This document shows positions 12,858 through 25,915 of a DNA stretch of 64,000 bases, in pieces; the first letter of the stretch is position 1, and each line of letters starts with the position of its first letter. Made by a program: the position numbers and the translations under genes. Source of the DNA: Sitta carolinensis (lineage: Eukaryota > Chordata > Aves > Passeriformes > Sittidae); assembly GCA_032173965.1 (NCBI GenBank), contig JAVUNC010000004.1, positions 3,548,501 to 3,612,500 of the forward strand, given 5' to 3'. The notes under the pieces are model-generated. The model saw only the letters and a program-made list of their open reading frames with translations. It was not told the origin of the DNA and searched no databases.

Positions 12858-13884
12858 GAACACGGCAAACAAATTTATGCTTCTTATAAACAGCACAGTC
12901 ATATCAGCACCGAGAGCAAGTGCAATTCACAGCTTTGCTAAAGGCTTTGCTCACTTTGTTCCCTTTGCAGCAGTGGACCCAGACCCTGGGTGCCCCACTG
13001 GGCATCTCTGGGTCAGGAATGGGGCTTGGAGCAGCCTCCAGGGACTGGGTTGTTTTAGCAGGAGGGGCAGACACAGCTGGAGGAGCAGCAGCAGTGCCAG
13101 TGTCTTCTTGTATTCTGCTGGGCTAAGCAGCCTCCAGTCACAGGTGGGTTTCTGTGCCTCGTGGCCTTTCCTATTCCTTTTCTCTTCTGATTTGCTCTCC
13201 CTAACCTCCTACCTTTGTTTTTTTTGATCACTGCTCCCCTTGGCTGTGTGTTCTGGCAGCTGATCCTGGTGTAGAAGCTCCTGTGGGATGCTGGATGGAG
13301 CACAGTGCAGAGCCCCCAGCATTGCCATGGGCTGGGGGGCACAGCAGTGATGCCTCCTCCCAGACCTGAGCTGTGACCTGTGAATGTGTTGACCAGAAAG
13401 TATCTCAGGCCTCTTTAGACCCCTGGCCACAGGCAGGTGCTCCTGGGAGTGTTCAAAGGGACTAGGCAAGGCAACCTATTCCACAAAAGTCATTGCTTTG
13501 GAAAGTGTTACAAAATTAAATATGTGAAGAATGCAAAGGTTGCAAGTTAAAATATTGAAAGAACCCAAGAATTATCTGTTTGGTAAGACAGAGGGTTAAG
13601 GGCTGGAAAGCCATCATGATTTATTGGGAGCTGGACGTTACAGGCAAAATTTTAAGGCTATGAGCAATTTTATGATCAGTCCAGAAATTCTCTGGATCAG
13701 CAATTTTCTGGTCAGTCCTGTAGGATCTGTGGGTTGGTGCCAACATGATGGGTACAGATGACAGGATGAGTTTCTGTATGAGCTGCAGGTTCTGGAGATG
13801 GCCTGAGAGACTAGACCAGAAACCTGCTCCCATGTCACCATCACCTCCAAAGCAGGAGACTTTCCTTGACCTTCCCTGTGAGGG

Positions 13885-14043
13885 CAATGAGACAGTGGCA
13901 GAGAGAATCTGTGGCTCTTTCCTCCTTGGAAATGTTCCAGGTTGGATGGGGCTTGGAGCACCTGGGATAGTGGAAGCTGTCCCTGCCCATGACAGGGGGC
14001 TGGAACTGGATGATATTTAAGGTCCCTTCCAACCCAAACCATT
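13885..14043 (+). mobile_element. CR1 LINE 3' fragment
   Basis: TGTGGCTCTTTCCTCCTTGG to CCCTTCCAACCCAAACCATT, with the middle compressed. The terminal octamers are missing. Confidence 0.85.
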
Positions 14044-14359
14044 TATAATACCACAATCTCCTTTTGTCTCCATCTCCTTCTCCCTTTTCTGTCTTTGATA
14101 TTATTTTTAACCTTGTGCTCAAGAAGAGTGAGTGAGCTGATTCTGCATTTTCTACAGCACTGTTGCAAGGCAGTGACAAAAATATCCCAAACCTGTTTAA
14201 AATGTTTGTGATTGTCTGGTACCACCTGGCAGAGCCAGAGCTGTTGGTGGGGATGGGACATGTGCTGGTGTCAGGAGCTGAGGAGATGCCAGCCAGGCTC
14301 AGCACCAGACACAAACTACACTTTCTGCCTTTTCTGCTCACAAAGAGGAGTTCCAGGAG

Positions 14360-14411
14360 CTGGATTTCAGTGGTCTTTGTGAGTCCCTTCCAACTCAGGA
14401 TATTCTAGGGT
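14360..14411 (+). mobile_element. CR1 LINE 3' end, degenerate
   Basis: CTGGATTTCAGTGGTCTTTG, then GTCCCTTCCAACTCAGGATA and TTCTAGG. Short and diverged. Confidence 0.6.
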
Positions 14412-15639
14412 TAAAAACATTTTTCATATTTTCTAATTATTCTCCATACTTCCAGGGTTAGATAGTGGCAGCATGTTCAGGTCCTCAGCTCTTCAGAGAA
14501 ATCCCTTCTTGCTTTTGGTCTAACTGTTTATTTATTCTTCCTTCAGAAAAGTGGCTCAACTTTTCTATCTTTTTCTATAACTTCAACAAAATTTTAAAAA
14601 TATGTTTGAAGCTCTTTGAGGCTCATAGACTGACAAAATATTCTTTTCTGGGCACAGCTTTCTATGAGTCAGTAAAATCAGTACAAACCATTATGTTTCT
14701 GTTTTATCTGCATTCTCAGTAAGCACAATATATTTGTATCATGATTGAGGTTCCCAGTTCTGGTAAATGGATAGAGATGGTTTATCTCCTCTCTAACCTG
14801 ACCCCATAACTTTTCAGGGTGGCTTTTTATTTCAGTCTTCTGAAACTTGTGTTCTTGGCTTTGTTACAGCTGAATCTGCAGCACCTTGTACAAGCATCTG
14901 TTTTTTATTCAGATTACTTTGATAAGTGGCAATGATAAGCGTGATTATCTGCAAAAATCCAGTCACACAAACTTCCCTTTCTAGTGGGTTTTACTCACAG
15001 GTTGCCAAGACACTGCTGCTCAGATTTTGCAAACTGACACAAAACTGAGATGGGGAGCAGTGCTGGACTGGAAACTTTTATGTTGGAGAGGATTTTGCAG
15101 CAATTCCACCTCCGTCCCTCCAATGGCAATATCATTTAAGAGCATCAAGTTAGCAGAAATTTGCACAGAAACTCTTGAAAACAAGGAGGAACAATCTTTC
15201 CCTCTTGAACCTGATAAGAGCTGTGCATGGGTGAAAGAGGAGCTGTACTCCTCTTATTATTGACTGTAGAAGAGTAAGGACTCTGATGAAGTCACCCTTG
15301 TCAGGATGCTTAGTTTGGGATTATTCTGCTCCTTTCCAACTGAACACAGCAAGGGAGGAAATCAGTGAAGGAAAATCTCTTGGTTCATGGTTCTCCAGGA
15401 GTTAGGAGAGAACTTGCACTAGGGGAGAAAAGTCCTCTGGCCCTATGAATCCAGATTATTAATTAACCCATTAAACACTTCTGCAGCAGCATGAAGAATA
15501 CCCAAGCAGTCTGTAGGTGTGAGCTCAGAGTTGTCCAAATAAATGAAAAGTGGTTCTGTCCTTAGGCTCAGATTTAGCTGGGTTGATAAATGGTTCAATA
15601 AAAATCATGCTGGTGAAAGGGAGACTGGGTTATCTTCAC

Positions 15640-15757
15640 TAGGGCCAGGTAGGACAGGGCTTGGAGCAACCTGGGGTAGTGGAAACTGTCCCTGTCCATG
15701 GCAGGGGGTGGAACTAAATGATCTCTAAAGTCCTTCCAGCCCAAACCATCCCGTGAT
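15640..15757 (+). mobile_element. CR1 LINE 3' fragment
   Basis: AGGGCCAGGTAGGACAGGGC through AGTCCTTCCAGCCCAAACCA to CCCGTGATGG, truncated at both ends. Confidence 0.85.
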
Positions 15758-17274
15758 GGTGATGCTGATTTCTGAAGTCTGTCAGCAGAAAGCTGCTGGC
15801 TTTCCAATGCTCCAGCTGTGTCATCTCTTTCTGACCTGGTTCTGAGTGTTTCCACCTCAGCACAGCTCTCTCAGCATTTTCCAGTCCCCACTACACATAT
15901 GCCAACTCCAGCTAATGGCACATGACTTTCAGGGAAGGAAGGGTTGGACTTTCTGTGATTTTAACTGTCAGAAGTTACTTGGGCTAGTTGTAGACAATTT
16001 GACAAAACTGCTTCTAGTAGTGGTAGGACATTAAGAGATTATCTAAACAAAAAGGAAGTCAGTTCTGTTTCAATCTTTCTGGACTAATATTCTTGGATAT
16101 TAATATAAATCTTTGAAAACCTTGAAAGATGAGTGTTTCTTGATTTTTTTTGGTTTAGTGTTTGTTTTCTTTTTTTTGTCCCTTCATGCTTAATACTTGG
16201 GGGATGGTCAGCTGGGTTAAACTTCAGGACCTGCAGGACACCTCATGGAAGAACAACTAGAGACAAGGTCAGAAACTAGCTAAGCTAGGATCACACACCC
16301 TCCTAGATTCCTATGTTTAGGTAAATTTATATCAATGTTTGTAGGTAACTGAAGGTGTGGGCAGGAGTTTATTGTGGTGATTGCAGGTACTGTGGTCAGC
16401 CTGAGTTAATCAATGTTTCTTTGGCCCAGTGTTCATCTGCCAGGTCAGGGAATAGTGTGGCTGTGCTGTGGGTTTAGGTTACAGGCTGACCCACCTGGAG
16501 CAGGTTAGGGAGGGTCTGGGCTCACTGGAACAGCTGGAGGGAATAACCCCCAGTAGCAAAAGTTGGGATGATCACAGCAGGATCTGGAGAAGATGCTCTC
16601 ACCTGATAGGACCTTCCCTCTCCTTAGAGACTCCCAGCCCCGAGCTCTGAGTCTCTACAAGTTCTGTGTTTGCTGCTGCATTTGCCAGTGCCTCGGCAGG
16701 GCCACTCCTCCCCGAGACAGCAGCAAACAAAACATCCACATCTTCCCCAGCCAGCCTCGCCCTCTGAAACACGGAACACATTCACGGGGGCGCTTTTCAC
16801 CCAAGTGTGCTCGAAATAAACCCACCTGCTGTGCCAGACACCCACCCACACAGGCCCCACTGCCCGCAGCTGAACTGCTGCCTCAGGGTGCGACACATTT
16901 GAAGCGCTGAGAACGCACTGGAAGGACACGACAGAGAAAATCACGATTGCAATCAGCCAGACGTGGCTAACTGCTTCACCTGACCCTCGTGAGCTTCTCT
17001 GAGTGTACCCAGGTGGTGCCCCTGCTCCATGGAAGGTGGGCTGAAATGGGGTGGGCTAGATTCACAGATAATGTTGGAGTGAAGCTGAAGCCCAGCAGTG
17101 GAAATGCACTTGCTGTTTCGGGGGAGGGTGTTTCTTTCCCCCAAAGAAGTATTCAAAGTGTTGTGTTGAAACCATCTTTGCAAATCCTTTTCCAATTGGA
17201 TAATTAGGTGAATAACTGGTTAATTACCCAGCAGGAGTTTTTTTTTGTCTGTCTTTAACGTGAATCTCTTTATA

Positions 17275-17300
17275 AATAATTTTATAAATAATTTTCCTCC
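17275..17300. repeat. Short tandem repeat TTTATAAATAATT x2
   Basis: Two adjacent copies of TTTATAAATAATT in an AT-rich stretch beyond the IL17A 3' end. No function assigned. Confidence 0.6.
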
Positions 17301-17499
17301 AGATATCTTAGCTTCTCTATCGGTAAAATGTTTTCCCTATTTTTTTTTTCTCCATGGGCTTTACGTTCTACTGCTGCAGAGGTAGATGTTATCAAGAGAA
17401 TTTGAGGCTTTAGCATCATGTAAATCTCTTTCTTGGTCATGATTGAGTGATTTCTTGCTTTATCAGGAACACTTCTTTAGAAAGAAAGGAGAATACCAA

Positions 17500-17886
17500 A
17501 TAATTTTTCACTGACATTTTATTACACAAAGATAAATAAACATTACCTTAATACTTAAAAATATATATTAGGATAATACATTATTAACATCTTTCCCACC
17601 AGCATAAATAGATTTACATAAATAGACATTTCAAAGTGTAAACTAAGGATGGGTAAAATCCCCATTCCTTTTCAGCCTGGCACATTAAGGTGTCCGGATT
17701 CTGAACTTGCGGAGTTCAAGATTTTGAAAAAACATCATTTTTTAACTGAGACACTTAATTTTCAATATATCCTGATTAATTCTAGCTAATTTTTATGGCT
17801 TCATTCAGCTCCTTGGGGGCTGCACCAGGCCCCTTCCCTGCGAGGGAGTTCTCTGTGGCTCCTTGCTCTTGCTCCTGCAGCTCCCT
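17500..17886 (-). other. IL17A: IL17A 3' UTR with AU-rich elements
   Basis: On the minus strand this follows the TGA and reaches AATAAA at 17518-17523. Minus-strand ATTTA pentamers occur at 17533-17537, 17605-17609 and 17619-17623, the last two inside TATTTAT. This mirrors the AU-rich UTR of the convergent IL17F gene and suggests regulated decay of the mRNA. Confidence 0.7.
17518..17523 (-). terminator. IL17A polyadenylation signal AATAAA
   Basis: Plus-strand TTTATT, read as AATAAA on the minus strand, 364 bases past the IL17A stop and just beyond the AU-rich cluster. Confidence 0.6.
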
Positions 17887-19563
17887 TCAGGCCTGGTGCT
17901 GCACCAAGGGGGTGACACACGTGCAGCCCACGGTGATGATCTTCTTCTCCAGCCTGTAGGATTGCTGGCAGCCCCTCTGCTCCCTGCGCAGCACCAGGAT
18001 CTCCTGCATGATGGGCACGGCGTTGAGGCTGTGGTCCAGCTGCCCCTCCGGGGTCAGGCAGCGCTGGTGGCGGCACTCGGCGTCCGCGATCAGCCGCGGG
18101 AAGCGGTCGTGGTCCTCGTCGATCCTGGGGATGGCAGGACAGGGAATGTTAGAGTCCAAAGCCATGATAATCTGGGTGCTGTGTGCTCCCTGCTAGGGAG
18201 CCTGTGCTTCCTGGGGTGTGTTGCCTATGGAGGGACAGTGTATTGTCCAAGACCGCAGGTTTTTCCAAAATGAAATGTAAGTAACTGAATACTGGATATT
18301 TTTAAATGTATGGCTGCCTGCAACTGCCTTTGCAAAGGACTTGCTTCAAGGAGGCACTGACTGAAAGACTGATCAGATTTGAGCTTTCCAGCATGTCACT
18401 CCAGCTAATAGACCCCAAAATCTTCAGCTCCTCCCCAAAATGTGAAATGTTGGTGTTAAACCACTGTTGGATTTGGTGCAATATTAATCCTCTAAGGTAT
18501 TTTAAATGATGCTTTAAATCATCATAGAGACTACTTTAGAAGATAATGCTTGCCCCAGTACACAAATTAATTAATTAAATTATAAAAGCCACTTGCTTTG
18601 CCTCCTGTACATTGCCTAGGCCATGTGTTTCTTTTGTGCTGCTTTCTGTACTGGTTCTCTTTCAAAGAGGATTATAGGATACCCTCATATTTCCAAAATC
18701 TCTCAACTGTGAAGCACTGAAAATAGAGATGAAAGCATTTTTCTCAGCCAGGGCATCCAGTGTTTTTCCAGGCCCTAGGGGCAGGGATTGTACCTGTAAT
18801 CCCACGGAGCCAGAGAGCGGTTGCTGATATTCACAGTGCCTTTGCTCTCCCGGTTTGTGTTGCTGATGCTGAGGTTGACTCTCACAGTTTGGGGGAATTT
18901 TGAGTCTTCTGGGGTCAGGCACCCAGCAGATGCTTGCTTGAAGAGATTCTCTGGCTTGAGCCCAGGCTTGATCACCTTCCCCTGGGCAGGACTGCTGGCT
19001 GACAGCACGGCCAGCAGCACGAGGAGCAGGAGGCTGAGCTGGAGAGAATTGGTACATTTAGGACACAAGACAGGTGTGAAATTCATCCACAGTCAGCCTC
19101 ACTGGTGCTTAAATCCCCTTCTGCAGGTTGGAGTAATTGTGGAAGAATGTCCCATACGTCACATCCACTTTTGTTCTCATTAACTGATTCTCACAGTGCC
19201 GACAGTTAAAGATACACCTGGTTGTAATCTGGTTGTAATGCTAAATTATAGAAAACAATATAATACAGGAGATAGCAGAAAGAGTATAGCAAAAAGAAAG
19301 GCACTCTGAGGTTGAGTTTTCAACGTATTTCTTGCCTCAGAGAATGTTCTGGGAGCCCATGTCACTAATGCACATTCTCATTGCTGCACCATGAGCATTC
19401 TCACATTTTAGCTATTTTTAATTATTGACTTAAACAAACATTTTAAAGGTGGCTGCAGATCCCTAGTCCATCTATTAGAATTTAAATACATCTCTGTAAA
19501 ACTGGGGGAAAATAGACTCAGAATTCAAGTTCTTACCAGAGAAGCACAAGAAGCTGGAGACAT
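17887..19563 (-). CDS. IL17A: Interleukin-17A
   Basis: Secreted cystine-knot cytokine acting through IL17RA/IL17RC in mucosal defence and neutrophil recruitment. Minus-strand exons: 19563-19537, 19038-18794 and 18124-17887 (stop TGA), with phases 0 and 2 and GTAAGA/GTACAA donors. They give 169 residues, which is the length I recall for chicken IL-17A. Residues 10-28 form a leucine-rich signal peptide (LSLLLLVLLAVLSASSPAQ). The fold shows Cys49, NLS at 64-66, NIS at 79-81 and NRS at 82-84 as candidate N-glycosylation sites, LAPWDYR at 85-91, DRFPRLIADAECR at 97-109, Cys108/113, Cys143, and VGCTCVTP at 156-163. The start is the ATG ending at 19561, 84 bases downstream of a TATA box. It is tail-to-tail with IL17F. 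The A versus F call rests mainly on synteny: the gene nearest PKHD1 is IL17A in mammals. Confidence 0.95.
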
Positions 19564-19646
19564 TTTCCTTCCTTCTCTTGCTGGTTCTGATGCTTGTGCT
19601 GGGCTCTGCTGAGCTGAAGGTGTCTGGGCACATCTGCTGCTGGACC

Positions 19647-19653
19647 TTTTATA
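19647..19653 (-). promoter_or_regulatory. TATA box, IL17A
   Basis: Minus-strand TATAAAA (followed by GG) with its downstream edge 84 bases before the ATG. This implies a 5' UTR of about 55 bases. Confidence 0.65.
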
Positions 19654-19712
19654 AGGGTTTCTGAGCTGTGCTAAATAATTTGGAGTAGGTGTTTTTTCCC
19701 CCCAACCTTAAC

Positions 19713-19738
19713 TGTGGTTTCTGACCATAACCTAAATT
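19713..19738 (-). promoter_or_regulatory. Possible RUNX/ROR composite site upstream of IL17A
   Basis: Plus strand 19713-19720 reads TGTGGTTT, a RUNX consensus. Minus strand holds GGTCA at 19726-19722 and AATTTAGGTTA at 19738-19728, one base off a ROR element. It lies 60-85 bases upstream of the TATA box. RORgammat and RUNX1 are known activators of mammalian IL17; binding here is inference. Confidence 0.35.
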
Positions 19739-20420
19739 AAGAAGTGTATGTCTATAGGTTCCATTAACACAGGTGGAATACAGGATATATCTTAGATCTG
19801 TAGATGATGTCATTCCTTCAGCCATGTCACTCAAACGGTGACAAAGCCACAAACGTTGGAAATTTGTGGGTGCAAAGTACTCAATTTTAAATTGGGATGC
19901 CGTAGGTATCAAACCCAAATGTTGCTGGCACAGGTTTGGAGCTGTTCACTCCTTGGTCGGTCTGATGTCTTTTCACCCCAGACTGAGCAGATGTTGGAGA
20001 GCTGGCCACCATCAAATTGCTCTCATATTCTTCCCATGGGCTGTAATTTTCCTGATGTCTGAGGAGCAATGTCCCTGCTCAAGCTCAATTCTTCTCTTAA
20101 CTGGGCTACTTTCATTCAGCCTCAGGTGTGATGTCTCAGTGTTGGTCAGAGTTCTTGGTGATAGTGACTTCCCAAAAGTCAGTCACTCTCCACATGTGAA
20201 AAATAAAAGAGTGAACTTTGTTTTGAGCCTGCCACCTTTTCATTTTGCTTTCATTTTCCTTCTCTCGTGCTATGAGATGGCGTTTTGTTCCTAAGGACAG
20301 GAGTTTGGGAATTGTGATGATGTAGTTAAACTTCCAGTTCCTAAGTTAGGGAGAGGACAGAGATGTTCCAAAGAAACTTTGTGAAGGCTGAGTGATGCAA
20401 AATAACACAAGACACAGATT

Positions 20421-20590
20421 ACCCAGTGGAGCTGTGGCTGCCCCTGGATCCCGGGAAGTGTCCAAGGCCAGGTTGGACAGGGCTGGGAGCAACCTGGGAT
20501 AGTGGAAGATGTTCCTGCCCATGGCAGGGGTGGGAGTGGGTTATATTCAAGGTCCCTTCCAACCCAGACCATTCTGTGATTCTAGGATTC
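20421..20590 (+). mobile_element. CR1 LINE 3' fragment
   Basis: ACCCAGTGGAGCTGTGGCTG through GGTCCCTTCCAACCCAGACC to ATTCTGTGATTCTAGGATTC. Terminal octamers retained. Confidence 0.92.
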
Positions 20591-23500
20591 TTGATATTCT
20601 ATCAAGTCTATTCTCCAATATTTAATTTTTTTTTTTTTTTAGGAAATACTCCCCTCATTTTGCTCGAGTAGCTCAGATGTGCCCCGTAAAGTGACACTCA
20701 GTGTAACAGCCTTGAGCTGCTGATCAGAACTTTTCCCAGGTCTAATTTTAGTGTGCTTTTTAATAAAAATGATGCAGAGAAGGTATAGATATTTTATATT
20801 TGCTTGATATTTACACCTAAGTCCAAATTTTACTCCCCTTGTGCCATCCAAAGGAGGATGCAAATAAGGGTAGAATTTAGTTTACAGTGTTCTGGGATAC
20901 CCGTGACCTACATCCGCTTGTTTAAAAGATGCTGATGTTTCAGAAATTAAATGTATATTTCAGTTTCCTTCTTCAAGTTAAAGGTGTACAGGTTAAAGGA
21001 AACGGTCCCCTCAGAAGGGGTTTTCTCTTATGCCATTTACTGAAATATCCTTTCAAAGTGGGTCAGTTAAATTGCTAATTTTAGAAGCAAAATACGTTTT
21101 CGTAAGCCTACGAGGCAGCGGAAGGTCAGGTTCAACCAGCCTGACCCTAAATTGTCTACCTTAAATGCGTCAGTGGTTTGGGTTACCTAGGTAGTTGAAA
21201 GGTGAATAGTTTAGCTTTTGAACATGGCTGTTGCAACACAACATTGCAATGGCAAAAATAAAAAATTCCATGGTTTATATCGAGGCATGAACGCATTTGT
21301 TGGCAGCTGTAATAGGCAAGATGCAAAGGCCAGAGGAGAAAATGTGCCTCCTGAAATTTCTGATTTCAAGATTTTTTCCAAATTCCAAATAATTATTTTG
21401 TAATTCTTAATGCTCTGAAAAAAAAAAAAATTCCCATGAAATTAGAAGTTACCCAATAGGATTTATCTTATTCTGACACATAGCTTTCTCTTAGCTAGAG
21501 ATCTGGGACACTAAAAAAGGCTTACTGAAACAAAAGAAAGAAAAAAGAAAGTTTATCAAAAGCCCTTTGAAATGAAACCTACCCCTTCTTTCATTGACAA
21601 ATGGGGTCAGAGCAATGAGATTTTGGAGGATAGAAAAGCTATGGCTGATGAGAGGTTGATATTCTGATTTCTCTTCACATTACCTGTGAAAGCCACCCTG
21701 TGCTGAGCAGTGGGAAGATTGTATAAATTTACAGGACTGACACGTGCAACTACAAGCAAACTGTTTTCCTTTTAATCAGTTAAGGAATTGCTAAAAGCTC
21801 TTCCATTATAGTAGCTGAATTTACTCTCTCTTTTTTTTACATTTCCCTTTATTTTTTTTTTTTTTTTACTGACAAGACTGAAATGCTAAAATGAAATGTG
21901 CCTACACTTCCACCACAGAGAAATCCTCTTGCTGCTTCCTACACTGACAGCTTCCAAAGCCTGTGAAACCTTCACACCATCCCTTCAGAGACACATGCCC
22001 ACTGCCCTCAGCTCTGCTGCCTCCCCTGGTACCCAGGTGGTTCCCCTGGCACAGCAGCAGGGAGGGAGGTGCCAGATATCACAGGGCTTCTGTGGTGCAC
22101 AACGTCTGATGGCTGATAAGCAGCTAATATGAGAAACACGGAAGGCAAAGTACCCAAATGTCTCATCATCCCAGCCTGAAGTTGGTTTGCAAAGGATTCA
22201 AGCAGGGCTTTACCATATAAAATTGCATCAGGCAAAGTTAATCAGGTGATGGGGTGAATGCTAATCAGAATGTTTATCGGGGTGATTGCTTGTCTGCCCT
22301 GTTTTCTTTCTTTCCTTGCAGCAAAGGGAAGATTGGCAGAGGCTTTCTGCATGTTTGTAGGACACCTTTGCTCCTTCGGGGGAGAATTAATGGGGTTTTG
22401 AACTGGATTAAATACCCTCATACCTGAGAGAGCCTGGATATAGCTGGTGGAGGAGCAGGTAAATGGCAGAGGGTCAAGAGGTGGCTCTTGGTCCTCTCAG
22501 GAAATAATTATGGAGAGGGGAGCACAGTGTTGCTCTTAGGGTGCTCAGTAATCACCAGAGATCACCCTTGATAATGATGCCCAAAGTATTTTGTGTGGTC
22601 AGTGTCTGCTTTTGAAAGACTGAAATAACAAAGTGGGTTATATCAAGTTTACAGAAGTCTTCCATTTTGAATCTTTTCAATGTAAATATGCAGGTGTATA
22701 TATTTATTTCATATGAGAAAAAACGGCTTCTGGGATGAATGCAGTGCTTCCTGAAAACTGATGGTTGTGGCAATTAATGCCCAATAAAATTGCACTTTAT
22801 TTCACACCCATAAATACTCTGCAGAATGTTCTGAAGGTGGATTTGATTTGCACCCTTGTTTTTATTTACTGTGAGCAGGGGCTTTGCTCAATGCAGAACT
22901 GCTGAAAGGCTGTTTCCAAGGTGGTTTGGACTTTTGGTCAGAAATTGCATCAATTTTTTTACTTCTTGAAGACAGAGGGACTTGGTCATTTCTAAGAATG
23001 ATTTCTTTCCTGAATGTAGTAATTTCTGATCCTGATTATCTCATAATTGTTTGGCTAATAATATTCAATGGAAGAATGTGATTTTTTTCAATTAACCAGT
23101 GTAAAAAAATCACATTAGCAGTGATGAAGGGAAATGAGAGAAGGTGATAGACAATTGCTGAGTGTGACATATTAAAAATGCTGCTGTCTACACTCCCTCT
23201 CATTCCTGCTGTACCAGGACTAAATCCTATGGATGCTCTTGTCTTACAGAGCTTGGCAAAGGAAGGAGTGAGATTGTCCTGCTGGGCTCATTCCATGGCA
23301 GAGGAAGCTGAACCATGGTAATTTCAACATTCTGTGCTATTTGTTGCTTTCCAAAACATCTTTGGTGCACCAAAATGGTTCATAAATTCACCAGAAAATA
23401 AAACATTTTTCAGTCTTTTTATAAGATAATTGAACAGAGAAAGAAACTGGATTTTTGGTCCTTATTGATGCAAGATGGTTCATTCCAAATCATCATCAAA

Positions 23501-24245
23501 CATAATTACGAGTTTTGAGTACTCAAAAGACCTTTCTTTTTAACAGCTGTTGGTGTTTTCTATTATTTCTCATTTATGGCAGTGTAAGAAATCTCTGTCT
23601 GGAATATCTGGGTTTAATAATTGCTGAAATGCAGGAGGGACAGGAGATGGGAAGAATATCCTTTGCCAAGCTACTCTAATGTAAAGGATGCTTACTGAGA
23701 GGGAACACCACATAAAGATGCAAAATTTTAATTTCTCTCTTGTTCTGCACATTTTATTTTCCTCATGTTATTGAGCAAATAGACACTTCTTCCCCACTCA
23801 TATTTTTGCCAAGATTTATCTGGGGTACTTGGCAGGACAGTTGGCTGAAATATCTTTTACTTTTTAAGTTGTGGGACTATTTCCATTTATGTCCTGGTTC
23901 TCCAGGGTTTTCTTTTTATTCTGGGGCTTGCTCTGCCTGCTCTTGGGAGGCTCTGGGTATCCACAGCCCAGTGCTGTGCTCTTGCAGGTGTCCTTTGCAC
24001 TGATGTGGTGCTGAGCAAACCCAGGATGTGTGGAGGGGACGTGCAGTGACATAGGAGGTGTTAAAAATCCCCTTTTGATTCAATCCCAGGTAAAACTGAG
24101 AACAGTTTGCATCAAATGCTCAGAATCCCCCAGGGATTTAGGGGTGTCTCAGTGGTTAAGATCCATGGACTGTCAGGGGTGACACAGCCCTTGCCCAGGA
24201 TGAATTAATTGTGCATCAGGAGTGAAAGGGAACCCAGGGGATGGA

Positions 24246-24432
24246 ATGATGGAATGGCTTGGATTGGAAGAGACCTCAGAGCCCATCTTGTTCCAACCCC
24301 CTGCCAGGGGCAGGGACACCTTCCACTAGCCCAGATTCCCTGTCCAACCTGGCCTTGAACCTTCCAGGGATCCAGGGGCAGCCACAGCTTCTCTGGGCAC
24401 CCTGTGCCAGGGCCTCCCCACCCTTGGGACAG
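24246..24432 (-). mobile_element. CR1 LINE 3' fragment
   Basis: Reverse complement: ATGGAATGGCTTGGATTGGA, GTTCCAACCCCCTGCCAGGG, TTCTCTGGGCACCCTGTGCC. Confidence 0.92.
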
Positions 24433-25274
24433 TTTGTCTTTTGACCTGAATTTACTAAACTGTCTAGGCTCGGGAGCCTTTTCTGTGTCTGGGTTTTACA
24501 AATGATATTGCTGAAAAAAAATGAAGTTGCTTTCTGTTGCATCTGGGAAGACGTTCACTTTCTGTGCTTAACAGAGGTCCAAAATGCTTTGGAACAGACT
24601 GATGCCACTCCTCATTCAGCTGTATCCATGCTCTTTCCTCCCCATCCATCCAGCTCAAAATAACGGTGCCATGGACGATGCACATAAAGAACTTATTTTG
24701 GTATACATTTGTTCATTTATTTATTAACAGCTTTGAAGTTTTTTTTTGTTGGGGTGAAGATGGGGGGCTACCAGCTGAGCTGAATGTCTGAAGTTAGACA
24801 TCTGAATTCATTGCCTGGCTCAGAGAACAGGTCAGCAAAACCATTTTCAAGTTGTTTGGCTGTATTTCTTCATTAGCTGCAGTGTGGTATGGGTGGGAAG
24901 ATTCAGAAGATACCTCTCACGGAGATGTGTGAACTGGTCTGTGTGTTGTGGCTGAGTGGATATGGGATAACTGATGTCAAAAACCTTTGATCTACAGATT
25001 ATGGTTATTTAGCTCTGCTTTGCATTAAATAAGACAGACACTTGGACACAGAGGGTTTTCAAGAATATGTTGCCCATGTTCTTTACGATTTTTTCAAAAA
25101 ATTTATTCACAGATTATTTGGAGTGGCAGTGCTGGCAAAAGGCGGGGTGTGGATGTAAGTTAGACAGGGAAAGGAAGTAAAGATGGTTGTGGCTCTGCAG
25201 ATCCACACTGACTTGGAAACCTGCTGAATGTTTCAGAGCCAATAGCTTTGTATGGGATATTTTGAGCCTCTGGT

Positions 25275-25432
25275 AATCATGGAATGGTTTGGGTTGGAAG
25301 GGACCTTAAAGCTCTTCAGTTCCAACCCCCTGCCATGGGCAGGGACACCTTCCACTAGACCAGGCTACTCCAAGCCCCATCCAACCTGGTCTGGAACACT
25401 TCCAGGGATGAAGGAAATGCTGGAGCAGCCCA
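25275..25432 (-). mobile_element. CR1 LINE 3' fragment
   Basis: Reverse complement: ATCATGGAATGGTTTGGGTT to GGTCTGGAACACTTCCAGGG, then an unrelated-looking junction. Confidence 0.92.
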
Positions 25433-25844
25433 ACTTGTAGTGATGCTCATGAAACCCAAAAGCCTATCCCAAACCTTTCCAGGTGCCTCGTCCCCAAGTG
25501 CAGCTCTGGAGCCGTTCGGAGCAGTGGCAGATCCATCTGGAGGAAGGACTGGTGGGGTTGAGCTGGGGGCAGAGGGAACCAAACCTTCCTGGCCTGGTGC
25601 TTTCCACACTGCTATAGCTGGTTGAAGGGGACCAAACCTCCGAGGAAGACGGGCTTGGTTCCGTTTGACCAGCCAGAGCAGAGCATAGCTCTGGAGCACG
25701 GCCCGTGCTCGGCTCCGCTGTCCCCGACCTGCAACGGGAACGGGGCACGTGAGGCAGGGACACGGGGCCTGGCCTCTGCTCAGGGGACAGGAGGGTGGTG
25801 CAGCACTTGTGACACCACCTTAGGAGACCCTACCCTTCTCCACA

Positions 25845-25915
25845 GAATCACGGAATGGTTTGTTTTGGGATGGACCTTAAAGATCATCTCGTTCCAACTC
25901 CCCTGTTTGGAGGCA
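25845..25915 (-). mobile_element. CR1 LINE 3' end
   Basis: CAGAATCACGGAATGGTTTG ... ATCATCTCGTTCCAACTCCC: the terminal 70 bases, antisense. Confidence 0.88.

Larger units (their letters stand above)
10836..17500. other. Region between the convergent IL17F and IL17A 3' ends
   Basis: No gene recognised in 6.7 kb. It holds CR1 remnants (11466-11522, 11765-11945, 12787-12857, 13885-14043, 14360-14411, 15640-15757) and a microsatellite at 11921-12125. A moderately GC-rich unique stretch at about 16,620-16,930 looks unlike its AT-rich surroundings, but I cannot assign it. Confidence 0.6.

Noticed and set aside
13841..14341. 166-codon minus-strand frame
   Set aside because: Crosses an antisense reading of a CR1 copy and unique DNA; no splice or domain support.
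17801..18273. Overlapping frames on both strands around IL17A exon 3
   Set aside because: Alternative frames of the same GC-rich exon; only the frame with the six cysteines and matching phases is real.
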